NCBI GenBank assembly: GCA_963703665.1
Contig: CAVPFB010000004.1
Span: forward strand, 248,001-312,000
From: AP-15 sp963703665
GTDB lineage: Bacteria; Pseudomonadota; Alphaproteobacteria; ATCC43930; CGMCC-115725
Length of the DNA: 64,000 bases
Reading direction: 5' to 3'
The notes beneath the pieces were generated by a model. That model had not been told where the DNA came from and ran no database searches. It saw nothing but the letters and a program-made list of their open reading frames with translations. Both the position numbers and the translations under genes were made by a program. Of the stretch, positions 35,288 to 44,396 are shown piece by piece; positions within the stretch are counted from its first letter, which is position 1; each line of letters opens with the position of its first letter.

Positions 35288-35515
35288 ATGAATGCCGTGC
35301 GCGAGCTTCTCGACGATGCGATTGCACTGCACAAGGACGGGCTAAGCCCCGGCCGGATCGGGCTCGCCCTGACCGACCGGTGGGAGGCCGAGCAGCTGGG
35401 TGCGGCCGGCGAGGTGCGCCGAACCCGCTCGAAGACCGGCGCTATCGAGCTGCGTTTTCCGAGCGGCGAGAGGATCATGTGGGACGGCGCCGCATGGAGC
35501 TACCTACCGACGTGA
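35288..35515 (+). CDS. Small hypothetical protein
   Basis: A 75-residue soluble protein that starts MNAVRELLDDAIALHKDG, a helix, followed by SPGRIGLALTDRWEAEQLG and a C-terminal beta-like part ending MWDGAAWSYLPT. No family is recognised. It sits between the TPP enzyme gene and a DUF3108 gene on the same strand, ten bases before the GTG of the latter, so it may be co-transcribed with it. The ATG at 35288 follows a weak purine stretch (GGGAACAGACGGGG). Confidence 0.55.
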   Translation: MNAVRELLDDAIALHKDGLSPGRIGLALTDRWEAEQLGAAGEVRRTRSKTGAIELRFPSGERIMWDGAAWSYLPT

Positions 35516-35525
35516 GGCCAGGGGC

Positions 35526-36362
35526 GTGAGGATCGGCTCCGCGCCGCGGCGGACTGCGTCCCCAAATCACCGCATCCGGGGCGTCGTTTCCCGAGTGGCC
35601 GGCGCGGTCGTGGCGTTGCTGGCTACAGCCGGCGGTGCGGCCCGCGCCGATCAGGTGGTGGCCGTTTACTATGCCTACTGGGCCGGCCTTCCGGCGGCTG
35701 AAATTCGCCTGAAGCTCTCGGATGACGACGGTTCCTACCGCGATCGGATCGAGATCCGGACCGAGGGGCTGCCGCGCCTCGTCACCCATTTCCGGGGGAC
35801 CGCGCAAGCCGATGGCACGCTCGCCGCAGGCCGACCGGCCGACCCCTCGCAATACAATGCCCTCTATAATCTGCGCAAACGGCTCGACAGCCGCATCAGC
35901 ATGCGCTTTGTCGGCCGTGGCGATGCGACGATCGCCGAGCGCGGCCCGGACGACACCAGCCGGAAACCACCGCTCGCCGAACGGTTCCGCCGCGACGCGG
36001 TCGATCCGATGACGGCGATCGAGCGCCTGCGCGAAGCGATCGCCGCCGGTGCTGCGGCGCACGGCTTTTCGATCCCGGTCTACGACGGGGCGCGGCGCTT
36101 CGATGTGGTCGGACGGGTCCTCCCCAAGCAGGACCAGACCGACGGCCTGCTGCGAGTCGAGCTGACATTGCGCCCGATCGCCGGGTTCAAGGGCGAATCG
36201 AGCGACGACGGGGACCCGGACGACGCGCCGCGCCCGGTGGCTGTGACCCTGTCGGACGATGTGCGGCTGTTGCCCCTGTCACTGACGGTCCGGGTGTTTT
36301 TTCTGCCGCTGGTCGTGCGGCTCGACCATCTATGCAGCGGGGCTGCGCCGTGCCGCGGCTGA
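35526..36362 (+). CDS. DUF3108 domain protein, exported
   Basis: A 278-residue protein with an N-terminal signal peptide (VVSRVAGAVVALLATAGGAARA) and the DUF3108 domain, a beta-barrel-like fold found in alphaproteobacterial envelope proteins. Family segments are VVAVYYAYWAGLPAAEIRLKL near 45 and DPSQYNALYNLRKRLDSR near 110, then VGRVLPKQDQTDGLLRVELTL near 205. Several members have been placed in lipid or envelope maintenance, but no reaction is known. The start is probably the GTG at 35526; no strong ribosome binding site is visible. Confidence 0.72.
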   Translation: MRIGSAPRRTASPNHRIRGVVSRVAGAVVALLATAGGAARADQVVAVYYAYWAGLPAAEIRLKLSDDDGSYRDRIEIRTEGLPRLVTHFRGTAQADGTLAAGRPADPSQYNALYNLRKRLDSRISMRFVGRGDATIAERGPDDTSRKPPLAERFRRDAVDPMTAIERLREAIAAGAAAHGFSIPVYDGARRFDVVGRVLPKQDQTDGLLRVELTLRPIAGFKGESSDDGDPDDAPRPVAVTLSDDVRLLPLSLTVRVFFLPLVVRLDHLCSGAAPCRG

Positions 36363-36405
36363 GCGGGGCCGGCGCTCCGCTGCCGGTCGCGCGGTCAGCG
36401 GCCGC

Positions 36406-36711
36406 TCAGCGCCAGTGGCGATGCCAGCGACCATGCAAATACGGATGACCGTACCAGGGCCGGCCGAAATAGACGCGCGCGGGATAAGCGTAGGGATAGC
36501 CGTAATAATACGGATAGGGGGCATAGCCGTAATAGGCCGGATAGGGGTAATGGCGCGGCCCGTAATAGCCCCAGAACCCGGGCACCCCGACGCTGACGAA
36601 CACCCGCGCCTGAGCCGGCGCCGACGCGGCCATCGGAGCGGCCAGACCGGCCACCGCGACCGCAGCCACCGCCAGACGTCTCGACCACGGTTTCAGCTTG
36701 AGGGCGGTCAT
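36406..36711 (-). CDS. Tyr/Pro-rich secreted small protein
   Basis: A 101-residue exported protein. A signal peptide covers RRLAVAAVAVAGLAAPMAASAPAQA, and the mature part is very rich in Tyr, Pro and Gly: VFVSVGVPGFWGYYGPRH, then many PY and YY pairs, ending YLHGRWHRHWR. This kind of Tyr/Pro-rich secreted protein is common in Rhizobiales and related orders, with unknown role, perhaps in the outer layer or metal binding through its terminal His/Arg. ATG 36711 has GTGGAG upstream. No charge pattern or cysteines to infer more. Confidence 0.75.
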   Translation of the reverse strand: MTALKLKPWSRRLAVAAVAVAGLAAPMAASAPAQARVFVSVGVPGFWGYYGPRHYPYPAYYGYAPYPYYYGYPYAYPARVYFGRPWYGHPYLHGRWHRHWR

Positions 36712-36856
36712 GTCTTTCTCCACCGTAAGCGCAGCGATCAACGCTGTCTGATTTGCTTGATAACGGCGGAGACCGGTCCCCCATCCCCGGCGTCGGGCCC
36801 GTGCCAGCGGCATTACCGTGGCAAAATCCTGGCCCGCGGAGGGCCCGGCGCGGACC

Positions 36857-37030
36857 TTACGCCAAGATCGGCTCCTCGGGCCGACAATGTTCGCGCGCGC
36901 GGTCGCCGCTCGCCGTCTCCAGCAGCAGCTCAATCGACCGGCGTTCCATTCCGCGGCTGGCGAGCGCCAATCCCAGCACTGGATCATCGAGCAACTGCGC
37001 CACTCGATACTCTTTTTCTGCCCGCCACAT
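36857..37030 (-). CDS. Small soluble hypothetical protein
   Basis: A 57-residue protein reading MWRAEKEYRVAQLLDD, then GLALASRGMERRSIELLLE. Short alphaproteobacterial proteins of this shape (an N-terminal W-x-A-E, then a helix with L-x-S-x-G-M-x-R-R-S) recur as conserved hypotheticals. ATG 37030 is preferred because GGAGA lies six bases before it; an ATG at 37129 with GGAAGG would add 33 residues of no family likeness. No function is proposed. Confidence 0.55.
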   Translation of the reverse strand: MWRAEKEYRVAQLLDDPVLGLALASRGMERRSIELLLETASGDRAREHCRPEEPILA

Positions 37031-37296
37031 GATCGTCTCCGTTGCCGATCGGCCGCACCGTGCGGCGCTGACCGGAGAGCTGGCTCTCTGGGCTAATGGG
37101 TTCAATTTGAAATAAATCCCTCTCTTCATGTGGCAGCCTTCCGGCAGCGACATGGGACCGAACCGATCGGCCGGGTCGATGGAGTTTCCCTGTTTGTTCC
37201 AAGATACGGCCAGCATTTCCGGACCTCTTGACCGCCGGCGGGCGGTGCGCGCACGCTGCCGGGCGGTGTTGCCCGGCCGCAACCGAGGATGACCCG

Positions 37297-38007
37297 ATGA
37301 CCGATCCGATCCGGCCGTTTGCGCCGGTACTCGCAGGCGCGCAGCCGCCTTATCTCCACCCCGATTACGGCAGCACCGTCAAGCGCGCGCCGAAGAATCC
37401 GCTGATCCCGCTGGCGCACACCCTGACCGAAATCACCGGCCCGGTTTTCGCCGATGGCTGGGCCGGGCCGGATCTTGCCGATCTGACCCGGGGTCATGGC
37501 GCGGCACCGCTCGGCGAGCGGATCATCGTCGCCGGCCGGGTGCTGGACGAGGATGCGCGCCCGGTGCCGGGGACGCTGGTCGAGTTGTGGCAATGCAACG
37601 CCGCCGGCCGCTATCGGCACCCGGTCGACCAGCACGACGCGCCGCTCGACCCGAATTTCGAAGGTGTCGGCCAGGTGGTGACCGATGATGCGGGCGAATA
37701 CCGTTTTCTGACGATCAAGCCCGGCGCCTACCCATGGCGCAACACCTATAATTCCTGGCGGCCGGCACATATCCATTTCGGCGTGTTCGGCCCGGCTTTC
37801 GTCACCCGGTTGATTACCCAGATGTATTTTCCGGGTGATCCGCTGTTGGCCTGCGACCCGATTTTTCTCGGCACCCCCGATCGGGCGGCGCGCGAGCGGC
37901 TGATTTCGGCCTATGACCCGAGCCTCAGCGAGGCCGAATGGGCGCTCGGCTACCGTTTCGACATCGTCTTGCGCGGCCGCGCGGCGACGCCGATGGAGAA
38001 TGGTTGA
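37297..38007 (+). CDS. pcaH: Protocatechuate 3,4-dioxygenase beta subunit
   Basis: A 236-residue intradiol dioxygenase subunit that carries the Fe(III) centre and opens protocatechuate to 3-carboxy-cis,cis-muconate. The iron ligands are visible: the first Tyr in GRYRHPVDQHD and the second in NTYNSWRPAHIHFG, with both His in the H-I-H pair. The N-terminal arm LHPDYGSTVKRAPKNPL and IVAGRVLDEDARPVPGTLVELWQ (beta-sandwich start near 80) are typical of PcaH. The ATG at 37297 has ACCGAGGA close upstream. The alpha subunit gene follows after one base, so they are co-translated. Confidence 0.95.
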   Translation: MTDPIRPFAPVLAGAQPPYLHPDYGSTVKRAPKNPLIPLAHTLTEITGPVFADGWAGPDLADLTRGHGAAPLGERIIVAGRVLDEDARPVPGTLVELWQCNAAGRYRHPVDQHDAPLDPNFEGVGQVVTDDAGEYRFLTIKPGAYPWRNTYNSWRPAHIHFGVFGPAFVTRLITQMYFPGDPLLACDPIFLGTPDRAARERLISAYDPSLSEAEWALGYRFDIVLRGRAATPMENG

Positions 38008-38008
38008 A

Positions 38009-38593
38009 ATGGCGCAAAAGCTCGTGGCCACCCCGTCACAGACGGTCGGCCCGTTTTTTCACTTGGCGCTCGACCGCGCCGAATGGGCCGATTTGACGCA
38101 AGACATCCCGCAAGGCGAGCGCATCGTCGTCGACGGCCGGGTGACCGACGGCGACGGCGCTCCGGTCGCCGACGCCTGCCTCGAACTGTGGCAGGCCAAT
38201 GCCGCCGGCCGCTATGCCCACCCCGACGATGCCCGCACCGACCAGCCGCTCGATCCGAATTTCCGCGGCTTTGGCCGGGTGTCGACCGACGCCGATGGCG
38301 GCTTCCACTTCACGACTATCCGGCCTGGGCCTGTGCCGGGCCACGGCAACGCACTGCAGGCGCCGCACATCGCGGTGGCGCTCTTTGCCCGCGGGCTCTT
38401 AAAGCCGCTTTACACCCGGATCTATTTCGCCGGGGAGCCGGCGAACGACAGCGACCCGGTGCTGCTGTCGATCGACGATCGGGCGCGCCGCCAAACCTTG
38501 ATCGCCACCCGTGGCGAGGCCGGCGGCCCGCCGACCTACCGCTTCGACATCGTGATGCAGGGCGTAGGCGAGACCGCGTTTTTCGAATTGTAA
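38009..38593 (+). CDS. pcaG: Protocatechuate 3,4-dioxygenase alpha subunit
   Basis: A 194-residue subunit that pairs with PcaH; it has the same beta-sandwich but no iron. It opens QKLVATPSQTVGPFFHLAL, which is diagnostic for PcaG, and keeps VDGRVTDGDGAPVADACLELWQ near 45 and GRYAHPDDARTDQPLDPNFRG near 70. The metal-site Tyr/His are replaced by other residues (APHIAVALFARG instead of an H-x-H), as in all alpha subunits. ATG 38009 lies one base after the pcaH stop; an ATG at 38000 overlapping that stop is the alternative. The enzyme works as an alpha-beta multimer. Confidence 0.93.
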   Translation: MAQKLVATPSQTVGPFFHLALDRAEWADLTQDIPQGERIVVDGRVTDGDGAPVADACLELWQANAAGRYAHPDDARTDQPLDPNFRGFGRVSTDADGGFHFTTIRPGPVPGHGNALQAPHIAVALFARGLLKPLYTRIYFAGEPANDSDPVLLSIDDRARRQTLIATRGEAGGPPTYRFDIVMQGVGETAFFEL

Positions 38594-38600
38594 TCGGCGC

Positions 38601-39794
38601 CTAGTCGACGACCACCGGCTTGATCTCGCGCAGGCGGGGCAGGACCTCCTTTGAGAACAAGGTGATGTTCTTGACCGCCTCGGCATGGGTAATGAAGCCG
38701 GTCTTGCCGACCATGATCAGGTGGCCGAAGCCGCCGACCTTGTCGTAGAACTCCATAATCTGCTTGTAGACCGTGTCGGGGTTGCCGGCATACATGCGGC
38801 CGCCGGCCATCGCCATCTCGGCGGTCACGCCCGGCCGGTTCAACGCCGAGTCGCGCCCGGGTCGCCCGATCCCGCTTGCCCCAGCCGGACTGCGATAGAG
38901 CTGCGGCGCAAACTGCGACGGCGTCTGGCCGGGCAGGAACTTCGCGTATTGCGGCGCCGATTTCATGCTGGTATTGACGAACCACAGGAGCTTCGAGCCG
39001 ACCCGGACGCCCTCCTCGTCGGTGTCGCCGACATAGACAAAGGCCGAGTAGCCGAAGCGGTCGGTAGTAGGCTTGGCGAGGCCGGCCTCAGTGCGCGCCT
39101 GGCGATAGGACGCCCAGGCCCGCTTGGTCACCTCGACCCCGCGCATGACCATGATGTTGACCATGCCGCGCCGGCCGAGCTCGGAGGTGTCCTCGGGGTC
39201 CGAGGTCGCCGCCCACATCGGCGGGTGCGGGCGCTGATAGGGGCCGGGCCAGATGTTGACGTGGCGGTGGGTGAAATGCTTGCCCTCCCAGCTGAACGGC
39301 CCGTCATGCGAGGTCAGGGTCTTTTCGATCAGGTCGATCGCCTCCCAAAACCGCTCGCGCACGCCGATCGGGTTGGCGTTGCCCGAGGCCATCTCGGTGC
39401 CGCCCGATTTGACAAAGCCGATCTCCAGCCGCCCGCGCGAAATCACGTCGGCGGTGGCGTATTCCTCGGCCACCCGCACCGGGTCCTGGCGCACCGTGAC
39501 CAGGGTCCCCATGCTGAGAAGGCGGATGTTGCGCGTCTGCCGGGCGACAATGCCGAGGATGACCGGGCTCGCGCCATAAAGGCAGTTGATGCCGGCATGG
39601 TGCTCGCTCGATGTGATGTTGAGCCCGAGCTCGTCGCAAAGCAGGTATTCGTCGAGCGTCTCCTCGAACAGCTGCGCCGCAACCTTCGGGTCACAATACC
39701 GGTTCGGGAGGCTGGCGCGCACCAAATCCGCACTGTCGAGCACGTCATCCGGCACAAACGGGTACGGATTTTCGCAATGAAACCAGGCGTCCAT
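38601..39794 (-). CDS. LLM-class flavin-dependent monooxygenase
   Basis: A 397-residue luciferase-like flavin enzyme with a TIM-barrel. The N-terminus reads MDAWFHCENPYPFVPDDVLD, then NITSSEHHAGINCLYGASP near residue 60. VEYAT-type flavin region appears as RVAEEYATADVISRGRLEIGFVKSG near 107-132, and NPIGVRERFWEAIDLIEKTL near 140. Members reduce oxygen with FMNH2 to oxidise small substrates such as alkanes, sulfonates or phenols. The 77-base gap to the divergently transcribed TauD-type gene may hold a shared promoter. Its stop lies 7 bases past the pcaG stop on the opposite strand. Confidence 0.87.
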   Translation of the reverse strand: MDAWFHCENPYPFVPDDVLDSADLVRASLPNRYCDPKVAAQLFEETLDEYLLCDELGLNITSSEHHAGINCLYGASPVILGIVARQTRNIRLLSMGTLVTVRQDPVRVAEEYATADVISRGRLEIGFVKSGGTEMASGNANPIGVRERFWEAIDLIEKTLTSHDGPFSWEGKHFTHRHVNIWPGPYQRPHPPMWAATSDPEDTSELGRRGMVNIMVMRGVEVTKRAWASYRQARTEAGLAKPTTDRFGYSAFVYVGDTDEEGVRVGSKLLWFVNTSMKSAPQYAKFLPGQTPSQFAPQLYRSPAGASGIGRPGRDSALNRPGVTAEMAMAGGRMYAGNPDTVYKQIMEFYDKVGGFGHLIMVGKTGFITHAEAVKNITLFSKEVLPRLREIKPVVVD

Positions 39795-39871
39795 GATCCT
39801 CTCGCTCGATTGACTTGGGGGCAGCGCCGGCGCGATCCTGCGGCATTCGCCGCGGTCCGAGGAAATATCGT

Positions 39872-40762
39872 ATGACCATCGAATTGCGCCAGATTCATCC
39901 GCTGTTTGCCGCCGAGGCCCGCGGCGTCGATCTCGCCCAACCGGTCGATGCGGCGACGGTCGACGCGATCCGGCGGGCGATCGACGAGTATGCGGTCCTG
40001 GTGTTTCGCGACCAGCGTCTCGACGACACGCAATTGCGCGATTTCGCGGCGCGGTTCGGTCCGCTGGAGATCGGCCGTTCGGCGGCAGCCGGCGGCCGGC
40101 GGCGACTGAAGCATCCGGAAATCGGCGACATCTCGAACCTCGACGAGGACGGCCGCCTGCGCGAGGCCAATGACCGGCGCCGGCTCGACAGCCTCGGCAA
40201 CCGGTTGTGGCACACCGATGCGTCTTATATGCCGGTGCCGGTGATATTGGGGATGCTGCATGCGGTGGCAGTGCCGCCGGCGAGCGCCTTGGGCGGCGGC
40301 GAGACCGAATTCGCCGATATGCGCGCGGCCTATGACGCACTCTCCGAGGCGATGAAGGAGGCGATCGACGGCCTCGTCGCGTTGCACGACATCACTTGGT
40401 CGCGCGGCCAGATCGGCTTTACCGAGTTCGCCCCCGGCGAACGCGAGAAATATCCGCCGTCAAAGCAGCGGCTGGTGCGGCGCCATCCGGGTTCCGGTCG
40501 CAAAACGGTTTATCTCTCCGCGCACGCCTCGCACATCGTCGGCTGGCCGGTGGCCGACGGCCGCATCCTGCTCTACGACCTCAATCTGTTCGCGACCCGG
40601 CCGGAATTCGTCTACAGCCATCAATGGCGGAAGGGTGATCTGGTGATCTGGGACAACCGCTGCACCATGCATCGCGGCCGCCCGCATGACGACAGCCATC
40701 CGCGCGACCTGCGCCGGGCGACGACCCTCGACACCGGCTCGTCGCTCGACGAAGCCGCCTGA
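39872..40762 (+). CDS. TauD/TfdA family 2-oxoglutarate dioxygenase
   Basis: A 296-residue non-haem iron dioxygenase close to the 2,4-D dioxygenase (TfdA) branch. Metal ligands are in LWHTDASYMP near residue 112 and NRCTMHRGRPHDD near 268, and the 2-oxoglutarate Arg in LRRATTLDTG. The region ASHIVGWPVADGRILLYDLN is TfdA-like. The ATG at 39872 has GAGGAAA ten bases before. It is divergent from the LLM gene, and lies beside two MHS carriers, suggesting oxidation of an aryloxy acid or related compound; that is inference. Confidence 0.88.
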   Translation: MTIELRQIHPLFAAEARGVDLAQPVDAATVDAIRRAIDEYAVLVFRDQRLDDTQLRDFAARFGPLEIGRSAAAGGRRRLKHPEIGDISNLDEDGRLREANDRRRLDSLGNRLWHTDASYMPVPVILGMLHAVAVPPASALGGGETEFADMRAAYDALSEAMKEAIDGLVALHDITWSRGQIGFTEFAPGEREKYPPSKQRLVRRHPGSGRKTVYLSAHASHIVGWPVADGRILLYDLNLFATRPEFVYSHQWRKGDLVIWDNRCTMHRGRPHDDSHPRDLRRATTLDTGSSLDEAA

Positions 40763-40822
40763 GCCGATCTGTCTGCGGCTGGGGATGCGAACGCACGGCG
40801 GCGCCCGGCCCCAGCCGCCGGA

Positions 40823-42154
40823 TCAGACCCCGTGATATTCGGCCGAGATGTCTTTGCTGGTGTAGTCCGTGAGCAGCGCCGTCGCGACGATGCCGATGAC
40901 CGCGCAGCCGAGGATGTAGAGCGCGATCGGAAGGCTCGAGTGATAGGCGGCGAACAGCGCCGTCGCGATAAACGGCGATGGGCCGCCGGCAATGATCGAG
41001 GCGAGCTGGTAGCCGAGCGAACTGCCGCTGTAGCGCAGCCGCGGAGAGAAGGATTCGGCGATCAGCGCCGCCTCGGGGCCGTACATCGTCATGATCGGCA
41101 GCAGGGACAGCGCAACGGCGATAAAGATCAACGCCGGCACCTTGGTATCGAGCAGGGCGAAGTAGATGAAACCGAACACCCCGACAAAAACGCAGCCGAT
41201 CATATACATGTTCTTGCGGCCGATGCGGTCCGACAGATGCCCGGCGACCGTAACCCAGAGGAAACCCAGGACGGTTTGGAGGACCACGGCGACCAACAAA
41301 AAGTTGCGCGACGCCCCGAGGACCGTCGTGCCGTAGCTGAAGATGAAGGTGCCGACGATATAGCCCGGCGCCTGCTCCGGCATGCGCAGCAGCGCAGTCA
41401 GCAAGACCTGCTTGGGCTGGCGCTTGAACACTTCGAGCACCGGCACGCGCTCGACGCGGTCTTCGGCGAGCACCTTCTGGAAGACTGGGGTTTCGAGAAT
41501 GCCGAGCCGGATCCACAGCCCGACCCCGACCATGATGATGCTGATGAAAAACGGGATGCGCCACCCCCAGGTCAGGAACTGGTCGCCGGAAACCCAGCTG
41601 AAGAACAGCACCGCCACAGTCGCCAGGAACAGCCCAGCCGGCGCGCCGAATTGCGGCCAGGAGGCGATAAAGCCTCGGTTCTTGGTGGTTTGCGCCCATT
41701 CCATCGCCAGCAGCACCGAGCCGCCCCATTCGCCGCCGACGCCGATCCCTTGGATCAAGCGAATGATCGTCAACAGGATCGCGCCCCAGATGCCGATGCT
41801 CGCGTAGGTCGGAACAAGACCCACGGCAAAGGTGGCGATGCCCGTCACCAACAATGTTGCGATCAAGGTCGCCTTGCGCCCGATCCGATCGCCGAAATGG
41901 CCGAATATAGCCGCCCCAATGGGCCGCCCAACAAACCCGACGAAAAAAATGCCGAACGCCTGGAGCACACCGATCAAGGGAACGGAGTGGGGAAAATAGA
42001 GCTTGCCGAAAACCAGGCCGGTGACCGTGCCGTAAAGCAGGAAATCGTACCATTCGATCGTGGTGCCGACCGTGCTGGCCAGCATGGCGCGGCGCAACTG
42101 CGCACGATGCTCGACCTCGGAAAGTCCGCTGGCCGTGATGCCGGTCGCCGTCAT
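40823..42154 (-). CDS. MHS-type MFS transporter, copy 1
   Basis: A 443-residue inner-membrane metabolite:H+ symporter of the MHS family (KgtP, ShiA and proline/betaine carrier relatives). Recognised segments are STVGTTIEWYDFLLYGTVTGLV at helix 1, FFVGFVGRPIGAAIFGHFGDRIGRK at helices 2-3, and IRLIQGIGVGGEWGGSVLLAMEWA near 130. The C-terminal half keeps SDRIGRKNMYMIG. It is a close paralog of the next gene, with the same length and similar sequence throughout. The substrate is an organic acid or shikimate-like compound, unproven. Confidence 0.9.
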   Translation of the reverse strand: MTATGITASGLSEVEHRAQLRRAMLASTVGTTIEWYDFLLYGTVTGLVFGKLYFPHSVPLIGVLQAFGIFFVGFVGRPIGAAIFGHFGDRIGRKATLIATLLVTGIATFAVGLVPTYASIGIWGAILLTIIRLIQGIGVGGEWGGSVLLAMEWAQTTKNRGFIASWPQFGAPAGLFLATVAVLFFSWVSGDQFLTWGWRIPFFISIIMVGVGLWIRLGILETPVFQKVLAEDRVERVPVLEVFKRQPKQVLLTALLRMPEQAPGYIVGTFIFSYGTTVLGASRNFLLVAVVLQTVLGFLWVTVAGHLSDRIGRKNMYMIGCVFVGVFGFIYFALLDTKVPALIFIAVALSLLPIMTMYGPEAALIAESFSPRLRYSGSSLGYQLASIIAGGPSPFIATALFAAYHSSLPIALYILGCAVIGIVATALLTDYTSKDISAEYHGV

Positions 42155-42324
42155 CGCATTTTCCTCCTAATCTGCCGGGCCGTTGCGAGCGCCCGTTGTC
42201 GTTGCCTCCGGAGCGCGATGCTGCCGGACTCGTTTCCTTTTTTCAAGATTACCAGTTACTGCGGAACCTGCCAACCTTTCCGCGCATAGCGCGCGACCGG
42301 AATGCACCTCAGCGATCGGCTTGG

Positions 42325-43656
42325 TCAGACCGCGTCGTACTCCGCCGAGATGTCGCGGTTGGTGTAGTCCGGCAGGAGCGCCGTCGATATCAGGGTGATG
42401 ACGGTGCAAACGAGGATGTAAAAGGCGATCGCGTAGCCCGATTTGTACGACGCGAACAGCGCCGTCGCGATCAGCGGCGCGGGGCCCCCGGCGATGATCG
42501 AGGCCAATTGATAGCCCAGCGAGGCCCCACTGTAGCGCAAGCGGCCGGTAAAGCATTCCGCGATCAGCGCCGCCTGCGGGCCGTACATCAGATCGTGCGG
42601 GATCAGCGACAGGACGATCGCCAGAAAGATCCAGCCGGGCACCATCGTGTCGAGCAGCGCGAAATAGATGAAGCCGAACACGCCCATCGCCGCAGCCCCG
42701 ATCATATACATCCGCTTGCGGCCGATCCGATCGGACAGCCAGCCGGCGATGGGGATCGTAAAGAACGACACGACCGAGGCGACGAGCACGGCGATCAGCA
42801 GCAGCTCGCGCGAACTGCCGAGGACGCGCGTCCCATAGGTGAAGATAAAGGTGGTGAAGATGTAGAATGGCGCCTGCTCGGCCATCCGCGCCAGTGCGGT
42901 CAGAATGATTTCGCGCGGCTGACGCTGGATTACTTCGACCACCGGCACGCGTTCGACGCGGTGTTCCGCGACGAGCCTCGAGAAGGCCGGGGTTTCGAGA
43001 ATGCCGAGCCGGATATAGAGCCCGACCCCGACGAGGATGATGCTGAGCAGGAACGGGATGCGCCAGCCCCAGGTCACGAATTGCGGCCCGGCGATCGCGC
43101 TGAACGCCAGCACCGCGAGGTTGGCCAGGAACAGCCCCGCCGGCACGCCCCATTGCGGCCACGAGGCGACAAAGCCGCGATGCGCGGTGGTCCGCGCCCA
43201 CTCCATCGACATCAGCACCGAGCCGCCCCACTCGCCGCCGACCCCGATCCCTTGCAGGGTGCGCAGGATCGTCAGGATCACCGCACCCCAGATGCCGATC
43301 CGGGCGTAACCGGGGACAAAAGCCACGGCGAAGGTGGCCAGCCCCATCAGCAGCAAGGTCGCGATCAGCGCCGCCTTGCGCCCGATCCGATCGCCGTAGT
43401 GCCCGAAGATCGCCGCCCCCACCGGCCGTGCGACAAAGCCGACCGCGTAGATCGCGAACGCCTGCAGTGTCCCGGTCAGCGGGTCGGACCCGGGGAAATA
43501 GAGCTTGGCGAAAACCAGCCCGGTGACCGTGCCGTAAATGAAGAAATCGTACCACTCGATCGTTGTGCCGATCGTGCTGGCGATCACCGCGCGGCGAAGC
43601 TGCCGGCGATGCTCGACTTCGGACAGCGCGCCGCCGTCCGCGACACCCGTCGTCAT
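42325..43656 (-). CDS. MHS-type MFS transporter, copy 2
   Basis: A 443-residue metabolite:H+ symporter, paralog of the downstream copy. Matching segments include STIGTTIEWYDFFIYGTVTGLV, FVARPVGAAIFGHYGDRIGRK and LQGIGVGGEWGGSVLMSMEWA; the C-terminal tail PDYTNRDISAEYDAV parallels TDYTSKDISAEYHGV of copy 1. ATG 43656 has GGGAGGAAA before it; an earlier ATG at 43680 lacks a site. The 170-base gap to copy 1 has no gene. Tandem duplication with later divergence is the likeliest origin. Confidence 0.9.
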   Translation of the reverse strand: MTTGVADGGALSEVEHRRQLRRAVIASTIGTTIEWYDFFIYGTVTGLVFAKLYFPGSDPLTGTLQAFAIYAVGFVARPVGAAIFGHYGDRIGRKAALIATLLLMGLATFAVAFVPGYARIGIWGAVILTILRTLQGIGVGGEWGGSVLMSMEWARTTAHRGFVASWPQWGVPAGLFLANLAVLAFSAIAGPQFVTWGWRIPFLLSIILVGVGLYIRLGILETPAFSRLVAEHRVERVPVVEVIQRQPREIILTALARMAEQAPFYIFTTFIFTYGTRVLGSSRELLLIAVLVASVVSFFTIPIAGWLSDRIGRKRMYMIGAAAMGVFGFIYFALLDTMVPGWIFLAIVLSLIPHDLMYGPQAALIAECFTGRLRYSGASLGYQLASIIAGGPAPLIATALFASYKSGYAIAFYILVCTVITLISTALLPDYTNRDISAEYDAV

Positions 43657-43856
43657 GGCTTTCCTCCCCCGCAGCTCCACCGGCCAATCCCGACCCGGCG
43701 GCCCGCCCGCTGACTATAATGCGCCTTCGCGGCGATGCCAAAAGCATCGCTTAAACGGGGATTGTTGCCAGCGTTATTCGCGCTCCGGGCAAAAGGGCAC
43801 CAGTCGTGCCGTCGCGAATCGGACGGCACCGATCGGCCAGCTCTCGGACCTCATCA

Positions 43857-44360
43857 TCAAAAGAGGCTGGTCGGCAGTCCAAGCTTAAAATGCAGGAGGT
43901 AGGAGGAGGTGCAGGTCGAGTGCACAGGCCCCGACCCTTGCGGGCCTGTCCTCGTCTGCAAAATGACCGTAAAGGAGGAAGCGTTATACGCAGTAAACGA
44001 AAGCGAAAAAACCGCGTCCTGTGACAATGTAGCCGGCGGCAACACGTAGATAAGGGTATCCCTCCAAACGCTTCCACTGAATCTGTTCATCGGTGGGAAC
44101 TGATAGACGATACCCGGTTCCGAAGTAGTCGGGGGGATAACGATTGTAAAGTTCTTTCCCTTTCCCTGAAGACCAGGGAAGTAAGAATAGCCTTGGACCG
44201 TCTTGCCTTTGGCGATGCAGATGGCGCCTCCGGTGGAGGTGGCGGCGGTGACGCTGCCGGAAACCACATAGGAACCGCCCTGCGGTTCAGTAGCGGCGTC
44301 GCAGACGGTGCTAATAATCGCCAGCATTGCCCCAAAAAGAAATGAGCGTGCCTGCCGCAT
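43857..44360 (-). CDS. Secreted hypothetical protein
   Basis: A 167-residue exported protein with signal peptide RSFLFGAMLAIISTVCDAA and a mature beta-rich part (YVVSGSVTAATSTGGAICIA, FTIVIPPTTSEPGIVYQFPP, LSFTAYNASSFTVILQT). No family was recognised. Ser, Thr and Tyr are frequent and the gene is lower in GC than its surroundings, so it may have been transferred. The start at ATG 44360 begins MRQARSF; a sigma-70-like promoter candidate is about 40 bases upstream. A lipoprotein is unlikely: there is no clear lipobox. Confidence 0.6.
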   Translation of the reverse strand: MRQARSFLFGAMLAIISTVCDAATEPQGGSYVVSGSVTAATSTGGAICIAKGKTVQGYSYFPGLQGKGKNFTIVIPPTTSEPGIVYQFPPMNRFSGSVWRDTLIYVLPPATLSQDAVFSLSFTAYNASSFTVILQTRTGPQGSGPVHSTCTSSYLLHFKLGLPTSLF

Positions 44361-44396
44361 CTGCCTCTCCCATGAAACGTGCTACTTTTGTAACCA

